Shown here one piece after another: positions 8,855 through 17,754 of a DNA stretch of 64,000 nt. A model generated the notes under the pieces. The model saw only the letters and a program-made list of their open reading frames with translations, was not told the DNA's origin and did no database searches. This DNA is from Xanthobacteraceae bacterium (lineage in GTDB: Bacteria; Pseudomonadota; Alphaproteobacteria; Rhizobiales; Xanthobacteraceae). The DNA is taken from the NCBI GenBank assembly GCA_031291445.1, contig JARLJA010000012.1:62001-126000 (forward strand), written 5' to 3'. Within the stretch, counting starts at the first letter, position 1, and every line of letters begins with the position of its first letter. Position numbers and translations under genes: made by a program.

Positions 8855-10016
8855 GTACACCGGCTGCGGCCTTCCTCCTGGTCTCGACGGCGCTGGCGCA
8901 AGCGGATGCGATCGCCGCCGCCACCGCCTCATAGGTGAAGCGCGCCATGGCGTTGTCGCGGGCCCTGGCCGCCTTGAGCAGCCGTGTCGCGGGATCGGCA
9001 TGGATCCCATCCAGCAGGCGCGCCAATCCGTCGGGATCGCGCTCGGCGACGATCCAGCCGCCCTCCGCGACCACGCAAGGAATCGCGCCGCTTTGCGAGC
9101 CGATCACGGGGACGCCGCAGGACTGCGCTTCCACGATGACGCGGCCAAACTGCTCGCGGACCCTCTTCGTCGTCCGGGTGAGCAGGATCATGACATCGAG
9201 GGCACGAAGAAACGCGGCGACGTCGGCCGGCGCACCCCACCCGCGGATGGTAACGCGGCCGGAAAGGCCGAGCTCCGCGATGCGCTGGCGCAGCCTGCCT
9301 TCGTGCGGCCCCTCACCCATGATGGCAAGGGAGATCGGCGCCTTGCAGCGCGCCATGGCGTCCAGCGCGTCCTCGAGCCCCTTCTCCTCCACCAGCCTGC
9401 CGACATAGCCGATGGTCAGGCCGCTACTTTCCCGAGGCTGCGACAAGGTCGCCGGATCGGGGAAGAACGTGGCCTGGTCCACGCCGTAGGCGATCGGCGT
9501 GGCCGGCCCGCGGTAGCCGCGCGCGCGCACCACCGCGGTGGCCTCCGGGCTGCGCGACAGCACGTGATCGGTGTTCCGCAGCACGCTGCGGCGGATCGCC
9601 TCGAACGGCGGCGGCAGGCGTTTCAGGATGTTCTGGTCAACCTCCATCACCAGCGCCGCGCGCCCCTTCAAAATCCTCGCCTGCAGTGCGACCAGGCTCC
9701 ACGGCTCCTCCCACAGGTGGATGACGTCAGGGTCAACCTGTGACAACAGCCGCCGTAGCCCGGGATAGACATGCAGATACCAGCTCATCGGCCCCGCCCG
9801 ATCGAGCATGATGGGCAGGATGTGGACCTTCAACCCGCTGTCGTCCGGTGGATCGGCATGCAGCGCCCGGCCGAACTGGTGAAACACCTTCGGCACCACG
9901 ACATGCAGGTCGATGTCGGGCCGCGCGGCCAGCGGATAGTACCGCAGGCGGCCGGCATCGCGGCTTACCGCCGGGTGCGCGATCGAGACGATCCTGATGG
10001 GTCTGGCGCTAGACAC
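8835..10016 (-). CDS. GT-B glycosyltransferase (family 4-like)
   Basis: A 393-residue glycosyltransferase with the family pattern: IGYVGRLVEEKGLEDAL at the start of the donor domain and EX7E as EQFGRVIVE followed by AQSCGVPVIGS. The frame is open to 10559, but that part overlaps the deacetylase gene. The GTG at 10016 is chosen because it starts 8 bases inside the end of that gene (GTGTCTAG), giving translational coupling, and because the family N-terminus IRIVSIAHPAVSRD begins just after it. It is the last gene of the minus-strand polysaccharide operon. The sugar transferred is unknown. Confidence 0.85.
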   Translation of the reverse strand: MSSARPIRIVSIAHPAVSRDAGRLRYYPLAARPDIDLHVVVPKVFHQFGRALHADPPDDSGLKVHILPIMLDRAGPMSWYLHVYPGLRRLLSQVDPDVIHLWEEPWSLVALQARILKGRAALVMEVDQNILKRLPPPFEAIRRSVLRNTDHVLSRSPEATAVVRARGYRGPATPIAYGVDQATFFPDPATLSQPRESSGLTIGYVGRLVEEKGLEDALDAMARCKAPISLAIMGEGPHEGRLRQRIAELGLSGRVTIRGWGAPADVAAFLRALDVMILLTRTTKRVREQFGRVIVEAQSCGVPVIGSQSGAIPCVVAEGGWIVAERDPDGLARLLDGIHADPATRLLKAARARDNAMARFTYEAVAAAIASACASAVETRRKAAAGVPNPRFA

Positions 10017-11028
10017 GGCCGAGCAGCCTCGCCGCCATGCCGCTGAGACCGGTGAGGTGGGCTTCCATGGCCGCAAGGCTGCAACGGTCGCCGTTGATGG
10101 TGTTGCGCGGCAGCGAATAAGCATCGTGACCGCGACGCAGCAGGCCCTTCCGCGTGGTCGCCGCGCTCGAGAAGCCGGCCCGGCGGGCAAGGTCGAAGTC
10201 GCGCGGTCCGCAGTCGCCGGATCTGCCGTAGGGAAAGGCAAAATGACGGATCGGGAGCCCCAGCTCGCTCGCCAGCCGGTCGCGGCTGCCGGCAAGCTCG
10301 CCCAGCGCCGCGTGCTCCGGCAGTGCAGAGATCCGGGCGTGGCTGACCGTATGGGCGCCGATCTCCACCAGCGGGTCGCGGCCGAGCTGCGCCAGCATAT
10401 CCCAGGAGATCGCGTGCCTGGCGTGCATCGCCGACTGGTCAATCCCGTTGAGGGCGCAGAACCGGGCGTAGAGCTCGCCGGCGGCGGGACCGTCCCACGA
10501 TTTGGCGATATCCCGGAATGCGGCGCGCTTCTGGTCCTCTGTCGCGACTTCGATGGCACGGTCCAGCAGAACCACGCGATCGCGCTCCAGCAGCACCTCC
10601 TCCAGTCCCGCGGACCACATCGGCAGCGTGCCGTCCGGAATTCCCGTGGTCACGAACAGCGTCACCGGAACCGCATGGCTGCGAAATAGCGGCACCACGT
10701 GCTCGAAGGTGTCGCGGTAGCCGTCATCGACGGAAAAATTGACGTAGCGGCGATCGCTGCCCTGCTGTGACCTACGGGTCGCCTCCTCGACGGTCACGAT
10801 GTCCCACCCGGTTCGCTTCAGGTACGACAGCAGACGATCGAGAAAGGCCAGGTCGAGATAGAAGGCGCGGTTGGGCAGGCGCTGCCAGATGTGGCTGGGT
10901 GCCGCCCGGTGGAAGGTGAACAGGCAGCCCCGGGCGCCGAGGACACGGTCGGCGGATCGGTTCGCCAAGGGCATGGTCAGAGTTTCGACCAACGACGGGA
11001 GCTTTGCAAATTCCGCAGAGAGTTTCAT
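10009..11028 (-). CDS. Polysaccharide deacetylase family protein (NodB-like, CE4)
   Basis: A 339-residue protein with the NodB-homology signature VNFSVDDGYRDTF (Asp101-Asp102) and the metal-site segment EIGAHTVSHARI (His-x3-His). It should remove acetyl groups from amino sugars or O-acetyl groups from the nascent polymer. No signal peptide is apparent, so it may act on a lipid-linked intermediate inside the cell. The ATG at 11028 overlaps the stop of the 73-residue gene by four bases (ATGA), with AAGGAG just upstream. It overlaps the next glycosyltransferase gene by 8 bases. Confidence 0.85.
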   Translation of the reverse strand: MKLSAEFAKLPSLVETLTMPLANRSADRVLGARGCLFTFHRAAPSHIWQRLPNRAFYLDLAFLDRLLSYLKRTGWDIVTVEEATRRSQQGSDRRYVNFSVDDGYRDTFEHVVPLFRSHAVPVTLFVTTGIPDGTLPMWSAGLEEVLLERDRVVLLDRAIEVATEDQKRAAFRDIAKSWDGPAAGELYARFCALNGIDQSAMHARHAISWDMLAQLGRDPLVEIGAHTVSHARISALPEHAALGELAGSRDRLASELGLPIRHFAFPYGRSGDCGPRDFDLARRAGFSSAATTRKGLLRRGHDAYSLPRNTINGDRCSLAAMEAHLTGLSGMAARLLGRV

Positions 11029-11246
11029 GGATACTTCTCCTTCGGACGGTTGATCAAGCCGAACCGCTCCAGCGCACCGTCACGCAAGGCCGACACCGGC
11101 AGACCTGCCGCAATCGCCGCGCAAGCGGCGTCGACGACCGCGGTCGCCCCGCAAAAACCGTCGGCGACCAGCGCCATCGGGATGTCGCCGCCGGAACCGA
11201 GCAGGATTGCGACGAATTCGCGGATCACGTGCCGCTGCGACATCAT
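11025..11246 (-). CDS. Small protein of unknown function coupled to its operon neighbours
   Basis: A 73-residue open frame filling exactly the space between the polymerase and deacetylase genes. Its ATG (11246-11244) overlaps the polymerase stop as ATGA, and its stop overlaps the deacetylase ATG as ATGA. Codon use looks like that of its neighbours (GC-rich third positions). The product starts MMSQRHVIREFVAILL, has an Ala/Val-rich middle around GFCGATAVVDAACAAIAAG, and ends in a basic tail RPKEKYP. I recognise no family. It might bind a partner enzyme or the membrane. The double overlap is the main evidence that it is real. Confidence 0.62.
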   Translation of the reverse strand: MMSQRHVIREFVAILLGSGGDIPMALVADGFCGATAVVDAACAAIAAGLPVSALRDGALERFGLINRPKEKYP

Positions 11247-12616
11247 GTTCGCACCGCCGACTTGCGGTCGACCAGCAACACGGCGAAGGTCCAGAACATG
11301 AATCCGCTTTCGCCAGAGGTAAGATTGGCGAGCGGCAATTGGCTGAGTGCACCACACCCCAGCGCGCCGATGATGATGGCGTGCGGATTGCCGTCCCTCC
11401 AGGCCGTGATGATCATGTTCATCGCCGCAGCGACCAGCGCACCCAGGCAGACCAGCCCAACGACGATACCCATGGTCAACCAGCACGCGATGATCATGCC
11501 ATCGATCGGCATCGCGCCTGCGGTGCCTACGTCCGTAAACGTGAAGCCGGTGCCGAACACGGAGCTATCCCACTGGTTCCAGAGGGTGACGAACTCATCA
11601 ATGCGTTCCTGGGCGCTGCCGTCCTGGGAGCCTTCGCCGAGCGTTACAAGACGCTCCCCGATAACGTCTCCGAACGGCGTCAACGTCGCCGCCGCAACCA
11701 CCAGAACGACCGCCCCAATCAGGATCGCGACGGCAAGCCGGCGCGTGGCGGTGAATGCCAGACAGAACGCGACACCGACAGCAAGCGAGATCCAGGCGGT
11801 CCGATAGAGCGACAGCAGCAGGCCGATGCCCGCGGGGCACGTCAGGAGCAGGTACTGCCAGCGCGACCGCGCGAACCAGACGATCAGCAGGCCGAGCGCG
11901 GTGAAGGTGGCGAAACTCGCGGGCCCATTGAGCGTGCTGAAGGTCCTGACGCCATAGGGGATCGGTTCTCCGGCGGACATGATGGAGGCATATTGCATCC
12001 AGTAGCGGTCCCAGTCCGGCGGGTTCACATACTGGAAAATCCCGTACGCCCCGATGATCGGCAGGATGACGGCAAAGGTCGACGCCGCGGCATCGAGCAT
12101 CTCGTCGCGGTCGGCCTCCTCGAGGATGGCCCCGGCATACAGCAGCGGCGCCAGCCATTTCAGCGTCCCAGATGCGGCGTTCGCGAAATCCCCCTGGAGC
12201 ATCGACAGCAAGGCCGCATAGACCACACAGCCCGCGACGACGATAAGCGGCAGCATCAGCGGGATGAAGACCGGCTTGCGCCGGCCGAACAGCAACTGCG
12301 GAACGCACACGAGCAGCGCCAGCAGAGGGCCGGTCAGCATCAACCCGGCCGGATCGAATCCCGCGGAGAGGTCGACGAGGCGGCGGACGAACGGCGCAAA
12401 GGCAAACAGCAGCAACGCACAGATCAGATGTGCGGCCGGCCCCTGGCGCCACGCGTACAGGCCCACCAGGCCACAGCCGGCAATGAACAGCGGCCTGGTC
12501 GCGCCGCCGACCACGCCGGCAGCCAGGGCCGAGCCGCAGATCAGCGCAGCCGCCAGGACCCAGCCGGGCGGCTGCCATACCATCGCTCTCGAGGCGCCTG
12601 CCGGACCGGCGGTCAA
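11243..12616 (-). CDS. O-antigen ligase/polymerase-like membrane protein
   Basis: A 457-residue polytopic membrane protein with about eleven or twelve hydrophobic segments and a long loop between residues of about 310 and 370. This is the layout of Wzy polymerases and WaaL ligases, so it should join repeat units at the periplasmic face. The frame begins with a TTG at 12616 that overlaps the upstream stop as TTGA; an ATG at 12583 (MVWQPPGW) is an alternative. Beside a Wzz-like gene and glycosyltransferases a polymerase role is more likely than lipid A ligation. Confidence 0.8.
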   Translation of the reverse strand: MTAGPAGASRAMVWQPPGWVLAAALICGSALAAGVVGGATRPLFIAGCGLVGLYAWRQGPAAHLICALLLFAFAPFVRRLVDLSAGFDPAGLMLTGPLLALLVCVPQLLFGRRKPVFIPLMLPLIVVAGCVVYAALLSMLQGDFANAASGTLKWLAPLLYAGAILEEADRDEMLDAAASTFAVILPIIGAYGIFQYVNPPDWDRYWMQYASIMSAGEPIPYGVRTFSTLNGPASFATFTALGLLIVWFARSRWQYLLLTCPAGIGLLLSLYRTAWISLAVGVAFCLAFTATRRLAVAILIGAVVLVVAAATLTPFGDVIGERLVTLGEGSQDGSAQERIDEFVTLWNQWDSSVFGTGFTFTDVGTAGAMPIDGMIIACWLTMGIVVGLVCLGALVAAAMNMIITAWRDGNPHAIIIGALGCGALSQLPLANLTSGESGFMFWTFAVLLVDRKSAVRT

Positions 12617-13767
12617 GCCCGAACTCCGTTTGCGACGCTGCCGACGACCCGACCGACCCCGTCAACCATGCCGGCACGGCTGTAGAGCGCGCGGGCGCGT
12701 TGCATCGCGTGCGCAATCCGTTCCTTCAGACCGTCCGGGGACGCCAGCGTGGCTTCGATTGCGCGCGCCAGCGCTTCGGGATTGCGGGGGGGAACAAGCA
12801 GGCCGGCCTTGCCGCCTTCCAGAATTTCCGAGGCTGCGCCGGCGTCGGTGCCGATCACCGGAACACCGGCCAACATCGCCTCGACCAGCGTGCGCCCGAA
12901 CGGCTCCGGATCGATCGATGGGTGGACCACGATGTCGACGGCGCGCATCAGCCGTGGCACATCGGCGCGTTGACCGAGAAACCGGACTCGATCCTTGAGG
13001 CCGAGCTCCTCCACCATGCGTGCCAGGTTGTCCGCATACGACTGCTCGCCGAACAAGGCGTCCCCCGCGAAGATGCACCCGACCCCCGGGGTCTCCGCGA
13101 GCGCGCCGAGAACGACATGCTGGCCCTTCCAGTGTGCAAGCCGGCTGAACACGCCGATCAACTTGCCCTGCGGCAAGCCGAGTTGATCGCGCAGCTCGGC
13201 CGGCGTCGCGATCTCCGGCTCGATATCCAGGCCGTTGGCAACGACCTCGACCAGGCCGGGGCGGCCGCCTTCGGCAACGAACGCAGCCGCGACCGCCTGC
13301 GATGGAACCACGACCCTCGTCGCCGAGAGATTGGCCAGGGTGATCTGCAGGCGCCGCTGCAGCGCGCCGAAATGCTCGGCGCTGATGATATCGTGGAGAT
13401 GCCAGACCAGCGGGCGTCGAACCACGAACGCGAGCAGCGCCGACAGCACGAATGCTTTCTGGGAGTTGGCATACACCAGATCATGCTTGCGGGCGACGCC
13501 CAGCAATTCGAACAGGATCGCGCAGAACCGCCCGACGCGCGGCAGCACCTCCCGCAAGGAACTGTCCCGCCGGACCTGACCGATACCGTTGCCCCACTTC
13601 GACACTTTGACGTCGAGCCCTCGACGGCTCAGCGCGTCCCGGAACGGACCGTCCTCGAACAGGAACGCGGCGGCACCGGGCCATTGACCCACGATATCGA
13701 GCAGCACCATCTCCGCGCCGGAAATCTGGCCGGTGTGGCTGACAAAGAGGATGCGCGGCGAAGGCAT
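12613..13767 (-). CDS. GT-B glycosyltransferase (family 4-like)
   Basis: A 384-residue glycosyltransferase. The N-terminal domain starts MPSPRILFVSHTGQISGAEM, a variant of the GG(A/I)E acceptor loop. The donor domain has GVFSRLAHWKGQHVVLGAL and the EX7E motif EPFGRTLVE followed by AMLAGVPVIGT. The start at 13767 shares one base with the stop of the chain-length gene (TGATG); the frame is open to 14256 but there overlaps that gene. It is expected to work on the lipid-linked precursor in the cytosol. The sugar is unknown. Confidence 0.87.
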   Translation of the reverse strand: MPSPRILFVSHTGQISGAEMVLLDIVGQWPGAAAFLFEDGPFRDALSRRGLDVKVSKWGNGIGQVRRDSSLREVLPRVGRFCAILFELLGVARKHDLVYANSQKAFVLSALLAFVVRRPLVWHLHDIISAEHFGALQRRLQITLANLSATRVVVPSQAVAAAFVAEGGRPGLVEVVANGLDIEPEIATPAELRDQLGLPQGKLIGVFSRLAHWKGQHVVLGALAETPGVGCIFAGDALFGEQSYADNLARMVEELGLKDRVRFLGQRADVPRLMRAVDIVVHPSIDPEPFGRTLVEAMLAGVPVIGTDAGAASEILEGGKAGLLVPPRNPEALARAIEATLASPDGLKERIAHAMQRARALYSRAGMVDGVGRVVGSVANGVRA

Positions 13768-16091
13768 CAGCCGACCCTGTCGAGCTGGTTCACGGAGGCA
13801 TCGCCGTCCCGGCCGAATTCGTCGACCCCTGGGTCGTTCATGGCGAGTCCGAGGACGGTGCCGCCGAGCGACCGGATCGCGCTCGACGCCGCCACGATCT
13901 GCCCGATCGACGATCGCCCGGGCCGCACGCAGATCAGCGCACCGTCCACTTGCGAAACCGGTATACGGGCGTCGGCAAGGAATGCCGACGGAGGACAATC
14001 GATGAGCACGACATCGTAGCTCCGCGCCCAATCCAGCAGGCCCGATATGTCCTGGCGGAGGAGCCAGCCGGTCTGACCGCTCGCCGCGGCGCCGGCCGCG
14101 ATCACGTCCAGATTCCGAATGCCGGTTGCCGCAACGGCATCCTGTGGCGTCGCGTCTCCCCGCAACACCGCGAGCAACCCAGCCCCCTGCGTCGCCGGAA
14201 GGACTTCGTGAAAAGCCGGATGGATCAAATTGCACTCGATGGCCAGGACGCGACACCCCGCGCCGGCCGCGAAGCGGGCGAGCGCAAGGGTCAGGAGCGT
14301 GGCGCCCTGCCCGGCCGCCGCCGAGGTCACGATGACCTGACGATGGCCCGTTGGCGCGAGCTTCAATTCCGCCGCGAGGCGGGCCAGCGCATCCAGGTAG
14401 GAGCGGTCATGCATGGCGGCTTCGAGCGCCCGGCCGAGCGCGCTCGCGGGGCGGCCGCTCAGGATCGCATGGATCGGCGATTCCGAAGATCCCGGCTCCA
14501 GCGATGGAAGACTGGCGAGAACCCGCGCGCCGATGACTGCCGCGAGCTCCGACCTCGACTCGTCGGCCGGCGGTGGGGGTGGCGTCGGTGCGGGCTCCGG
14601 CGATCGCGCCTGAAACGGCGCCAGGATGTCCCCGATCGTGGGCTCCGCGCCGAGCACTGCGCGCGCCGGGGGAGCCGCGACTGTGTCGACGGGCGGCGGA
14701 GGTGCCTCGGCAGGCTCGAGCCGCGGCGGGTTTGGCATCGTCCCGACTGGAACAAGCTGTTCGCTCAACAGCACGGCGGCCACCGCGAGCAGCAATGCCA
14801 GCGTCAATCCCGCCGCGAGGAACGGAAGCTTCTTGGGAAAGAACGGCACCGTCGGCAGCTCCGCGAGGCTGACCAGACGCGTACTGCCCAGCAACACGCG
14901 GCGTTCGGTCTCAAGCTCACTCGCGCGCCGATAGAGATCCGAGTATTGTTGCCGCTTGATCTCCGCGGCCCGAACCATGCTCTCGATCGACGCTTCGTCG
15001 GACGTGGCGGAACCGACTTCCGCCTTGATCGAGTCCATCTGCTTCCTCAGCGAGCCGACCAGGGCGTCGTTGGTATCGTAGGTCTTCTGCAGGCTTGCGG
15101 CGACCGAGGCCACCTCGTCCGCGAGCCGCTGCCTGATGCTGGCCTGCTCCCGCTCGAGGGCCAGCAGCGACGGGTGCCTCGGCCCCAGCTGGTTGGACAG
15201 GCTGGCATACTGGGCACTAATGCTGGTCAGCTGCTGCTTGAGGTCGGCCACCGTGCGGCTGGCGAGCACGGCGGGCACGTCGCTGGAGCCTTCAGCCTGC
15301 GCGGCCTTGACTTCCTTCAGCCGCGCGGCCGCGTCGGCCCGCGCGGCCTCTGCGGCAGAGAGCTGTTGGCTGATGCTCGTCAGCCGTTCCGAGCTGATGG
15401 GCGCGGTGGCGCCCCGCATCAATCCCTTGGTGCGGCGAAAGGATTGAATTTTGTCGTCGGTCTCCTTGAGTTCGCGGTCCAGCCGGCCGAGTTCCTGGCG
15501 CAGCCAGGACGCAGCCGCTTCGCGGCTGTTCGAACCGGCGGCGCGCTGATCGTCGAGAAAAGCGGTCGTCAGCGCGTTGGCCATGGTCTGGGCGACCTCG
15601 GGCATCCCTGAGGAATAGGAGATGTTGATCACGCGCGAGCGGCCGACCGCGCCGATCGTATAGCGGTTCTGGGTATAGTCGACGAATGCCGCGCTGTCGG
15701 TCTTCAGCCGCTCGCAGCGCGCCGTGGATCCGAACAGCAGAGCGTGCGAATTCGACAGGCAATCTTCTGCGGCGGCGTCAGTGGCGCCCGGCACCGCCAT
15801 CGCCAGCCGCAGCACGCGGGGCGACCGAATGACCAGCAGCTGGCTTTCGAGATCCGCCGGATCTCCGATCTTCTGCGCCCACGCCGCCTGGGTCTCGGTC
15901 AGGTTCGGCTCCTGTTCGGCGATAATCACCGAGCCCGTCGCGAGATAGCGTACCGGCAGGACCACCAGGGCGAGCAAAGCGAGGCCGAGCGTGACGGCGA
16001 AGGCGACCGCGAAGACACGCCGCCGCTGCCAGAACCGCTGCACCAGGTCCGGGATAGGCAGCTTCGGCGGCGCCTCTGGTTCGGCCATCAT
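13767..16091 (-). CDS. Wzz/GumC-type polysaccharide chain-length protein fused to a degenerate BY-kinase domain
   Basis: A 774-residue inner-membrane protein of the polysaccharide co-polymerase 2a type. It has TM1 at about residues 27-47, a long periplasmic coiled-coil region (about 190-400), a Pro-containing segment before TM2 (about 422-443), a Pro-rich linker (450-510) and a C-terminal ATPase-like domain. Normal BY-kinases have a Walker A with GEGKS/T; here it reads AAAGQGAT (591-598) without the lysine. Walker A' is VLAIEC instead of a hydrophobic run ending DxD, and only Walker B (VVLIDCPP, 694-701) looks normal. The C-terminus has no tyrosine cluster. It probably sets chain length without tyrosine autophosphorylation. 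The start is the first of two ATGs, at 16091. Confidence 0.85.
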   Translation of the reverse strand: MMAEPEAPPKLPIPDLVQRFWQRRRVFAVAFAVTLGLALLALVVLPVRYLATGSVIIAEQEPNLTETQAAWAQKIGDPADLESQLLVIRSPRVLRLAMAVPGATDAAAEDCLSNSHALLFGSTARCERLKTDSAAFVDYTQNRYTIGAVGRSRVINISYSSGMPEVAQTMANALTTAFLDDQRAAGSNSREAAASWLRQELGRLDRELKETDDKIQSFRRTKGLMRGATAPISSERLTSISQQLSAAEAARADAAARLKEVKAAQAEGSSDVPAVLASRTVADLKQQLTSISAQYASLSNQLGPRHPSLLALEREQASIRQRLADEVASVAASLQKTYDTNDALVGSLRKQMDSIKAEVGSATSDEASIESMVRAAEIKRQQYSDLYRRASELETERRVLLGSTRLVSLAELPTVPFFPKKLPFLAAGLTLALLLAVAAVLLSEQLVPVGTMPNPPRLEPAEAPPPPVDTVAAPPARAVLGAEPTIGDILAPFQARSPEPAPTPPPPPADESRSELAAVIGARVLASLPSLEPGSSESPIHAILSGRPASALGRALEAAMHDRSYLDALARLAAELKLAPTGHRQVIVTSAAAGQGATLLTLALARFAAGAGCRVLAIECNLIHPAFHEVLPATQGAGLLAVLRGDATPQDAVAATGIRNLDVIAAGAAASGQTGWLLRQDISGLLDWARSYDVVLIDCPPSAFLADARIPVSQVDGALICVRPGRSSIGQIVAASSAIRSLGGTVLGLAMNDPGVDEFGRDGDASVNQLDRVG

Positions 16092-16186
16092 ACGCACTCT
16101 CTGTACTTCGCATCGGCTAGTGCCCGCTTTTCGAAGTTCGTGGGGGAAGGCGCAGCAAGCGGCGCACGAACTTCGGAAACCGGGGA

Positions 16187-17356
16187 CTAGGCAGTGAACC
16201 GCGACGACGCGACCGGCAACGCGCCGGGGTCGGTGCCGTTCTGATGGCTTTCGATCGCCCTCGTTACCGTCGAGACGAACTCCCGTCGAAATCGCTCGGC
16301 CGAAAACTGCAGCGCCTGCGCGCGGCAGGCCGCCCGCGAAAATCCGCTCTCCTGAGCGATGAACGAGCGGACGCAACCCTCGATCGCCTCCGGCGTCGCC
16401 TCCGGAAAGAACATCCCGGTACGGCGCACCGGCGAACTGGAAACGATCTCGCGCACGCCGCCACGCCCCAGGGCCAGCACCGGGGTGCCTTCGGACTGCG
16501 CCTCGACGACGATGATTCCGAAATCCTCCTCCGCGGCGAAGATGAAGGCGCGCGCGGTGGCCATCAGGTTGCGCATGCGCTCGTCGCTCACGAAGCCGGC
16601 AAACGTGACGTTCGGGCCGGCCAGCTGCTTGAGGCGGGCGGCTTCGGGCCCGTCGCCCGCCACCACGAGCTGCAGATCCGGCATGGCGCTGAACGCGCGG
16701 ACGATCGCCTCGATATTCTTGTACGGAACGAGTCTGCTCGCCGCCAGAAAATGGTTTCCTGTCGCCGCACCTGGCCCCCGGGTCGACATGGTCACCGGCG
16801 GATAGATGACCTCCGCGTCCCTGCCGTAGATCTTCTTGATGCGGCGGGCGACAAACGCCGAATTCGCGATCATCACGTCGGGGCCATGCGCGGTGCGCGC
16901 GTCCCAGATCCGAATCCCGTGCAGCAGCAGGCGCGCAAGCCCGCTCTTGAACCCCGCCGCCAGCCCGCTTTCTCTCAGATAAGCATGCTGCAGATCCCAC
17001 GCATAGCGCATGGGGGAATGAACGTATGCCACGTGAATCTGGCCCGGGCCCGTCAGCACGCCCTTGGCCACGGCATAACTGCTCGAGATGACCAGGTCGT
17101 AGCCCGACAGGTCGAACTGCTCGACCGCGAGAGGCATCAGCGGCAGGTAGGTGCGATGCCGGCTGCGCATCAATGGCATCTTCTGCAGGAAGCTGGTCCG
17201 GGCCTTGCGAATCCCGATCTTTTCGCGATCGGCGGCCGGCAGGAAATCAAACAGCGCGAAGACGTCGGCGTCGGGATAGCACTTCAGGATCTCGCGCAGG
17301 ACCTGCTCAGCGCCGCCGACGACATACAGCCAATCGTGAACCACAGCGACGCGCAT
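16187..17356 (-). CDS. GT-B glycosyltransferase (family 4-like)
   Basis: A 389-residue glycosyltransferase. MRVAVVHDWLYVVGGAEQVL is the acceptor-side N-terminus. The donor domain holds LAASRLVPYKNIEAIV and the EX7E motif EDFGIIVVE followed by AQSEGTPVLALGRGG. The ATG at 17356 is chosen over 17425 because GGAGG lies eight bases upstream and the family N-terminus begins there. It is the first gene of the minus-strand polysaccharide operon, 95 bases ahead of the chain-length gene and preceded by a 398-base intergenic region. It resembles rhizobial and xanthan-type mannosyl or glucosyl transferases, but the donor is not determined. Confidence 0.88.
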   Translation of the reverse strand: MRVAVVHDWLYVVGGAEQVLREILKCYPDADVFALFDFLPAADREKIGIRKARTSFLQKMPLMRSRHRTYLPLMPLAVEQFDLSGYDLVISSSYAVAKGVLTGPGQIHVAYVHSPMRYAWDLQHAYLRESGLAAGFKSGLARLLLHGIRIWDARTAHGPDVMIANSAFVARRIKKIYGRDAEVIYPPVTMSTRGPGAATGNHFLAASRLVPYKNIEAIVRAFSAMPDLQLVVAGDGPEAARLKQLAGPNVTFAGFVSDERMRNLMATARAFIFAAEEDFGIIVVEAQSEGTPVLALGRGGVREIVSSSPVRRTGMFFPEATPEAIEGCVRSFIAQESGFSRAACRAQALQFSAERFRREFVSTVTRAIESHQNGTDPGALPVASSRFTA

Positions 17357-17754
17357 TCTCGACCTCCAGACCGCTCGCCGGTTTTCCGACGGCGATTCTG
17401 ATATGAGGGAGATCAGCTTACGCACAATCCAATCCTGAACTTTTAGTTAATTGCGTGCGGGTTAACGATCGCGGAACGAGCATGGAAATCCGGCGCGAAA
17501 ACGATCGGCCGCGACATCAAGTGAACTCGCAGCTTGGGCGGCCAAGTGACTGACAACGGACGCGCTTGTCCGCCCTGCTTGAGCGCCTCCCGGCAGTTCA
17601 CGAGATCGCGAGCGAGCGCGCGGGCGCGGGCGGCGATGTTTGCAGCACGAGACGTCGGTTTACTGCGTCTAAACTCTGCGATGTTTAGGTTAACAACGCG
17701 TTTGCGCGATGGCGTGAAACTTGATCAATCAGCGCGCCGCGCCGGCGAAGCCGC
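17357..17754. other. Intergenic region upstream of the polysaccharide operon
   Basis: A 398-base stretch without a convincing gene. It has AT-rich patches unlike its surroundings: CTTTTAGTTAATTGCG near 17440, GGTTAAC near 17460 and 17690, and an inverted repeat CTAAAC-N8-GTTTAG at 17669-17688. Both flanking genes are on the minus strand, so the promoter of the glycosyltransferase-to-deacetylase operon should lie here. I could not place a -35/-10 pair with confidence. Confidence 0.5.
17669..17688. promoter_or_regulatory. Inverted repeat CTAAAC-N8-GTTTAG, candidate operator
   Basis: A perfect six-base inverted repeat with eight bases between the arms, in an AT-rich patch about 315 bases upstream of the first polysaccharide gene. 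It could be an operator for the operon. The arms are short, so chance is a real possibility. Confidence 0.3.
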
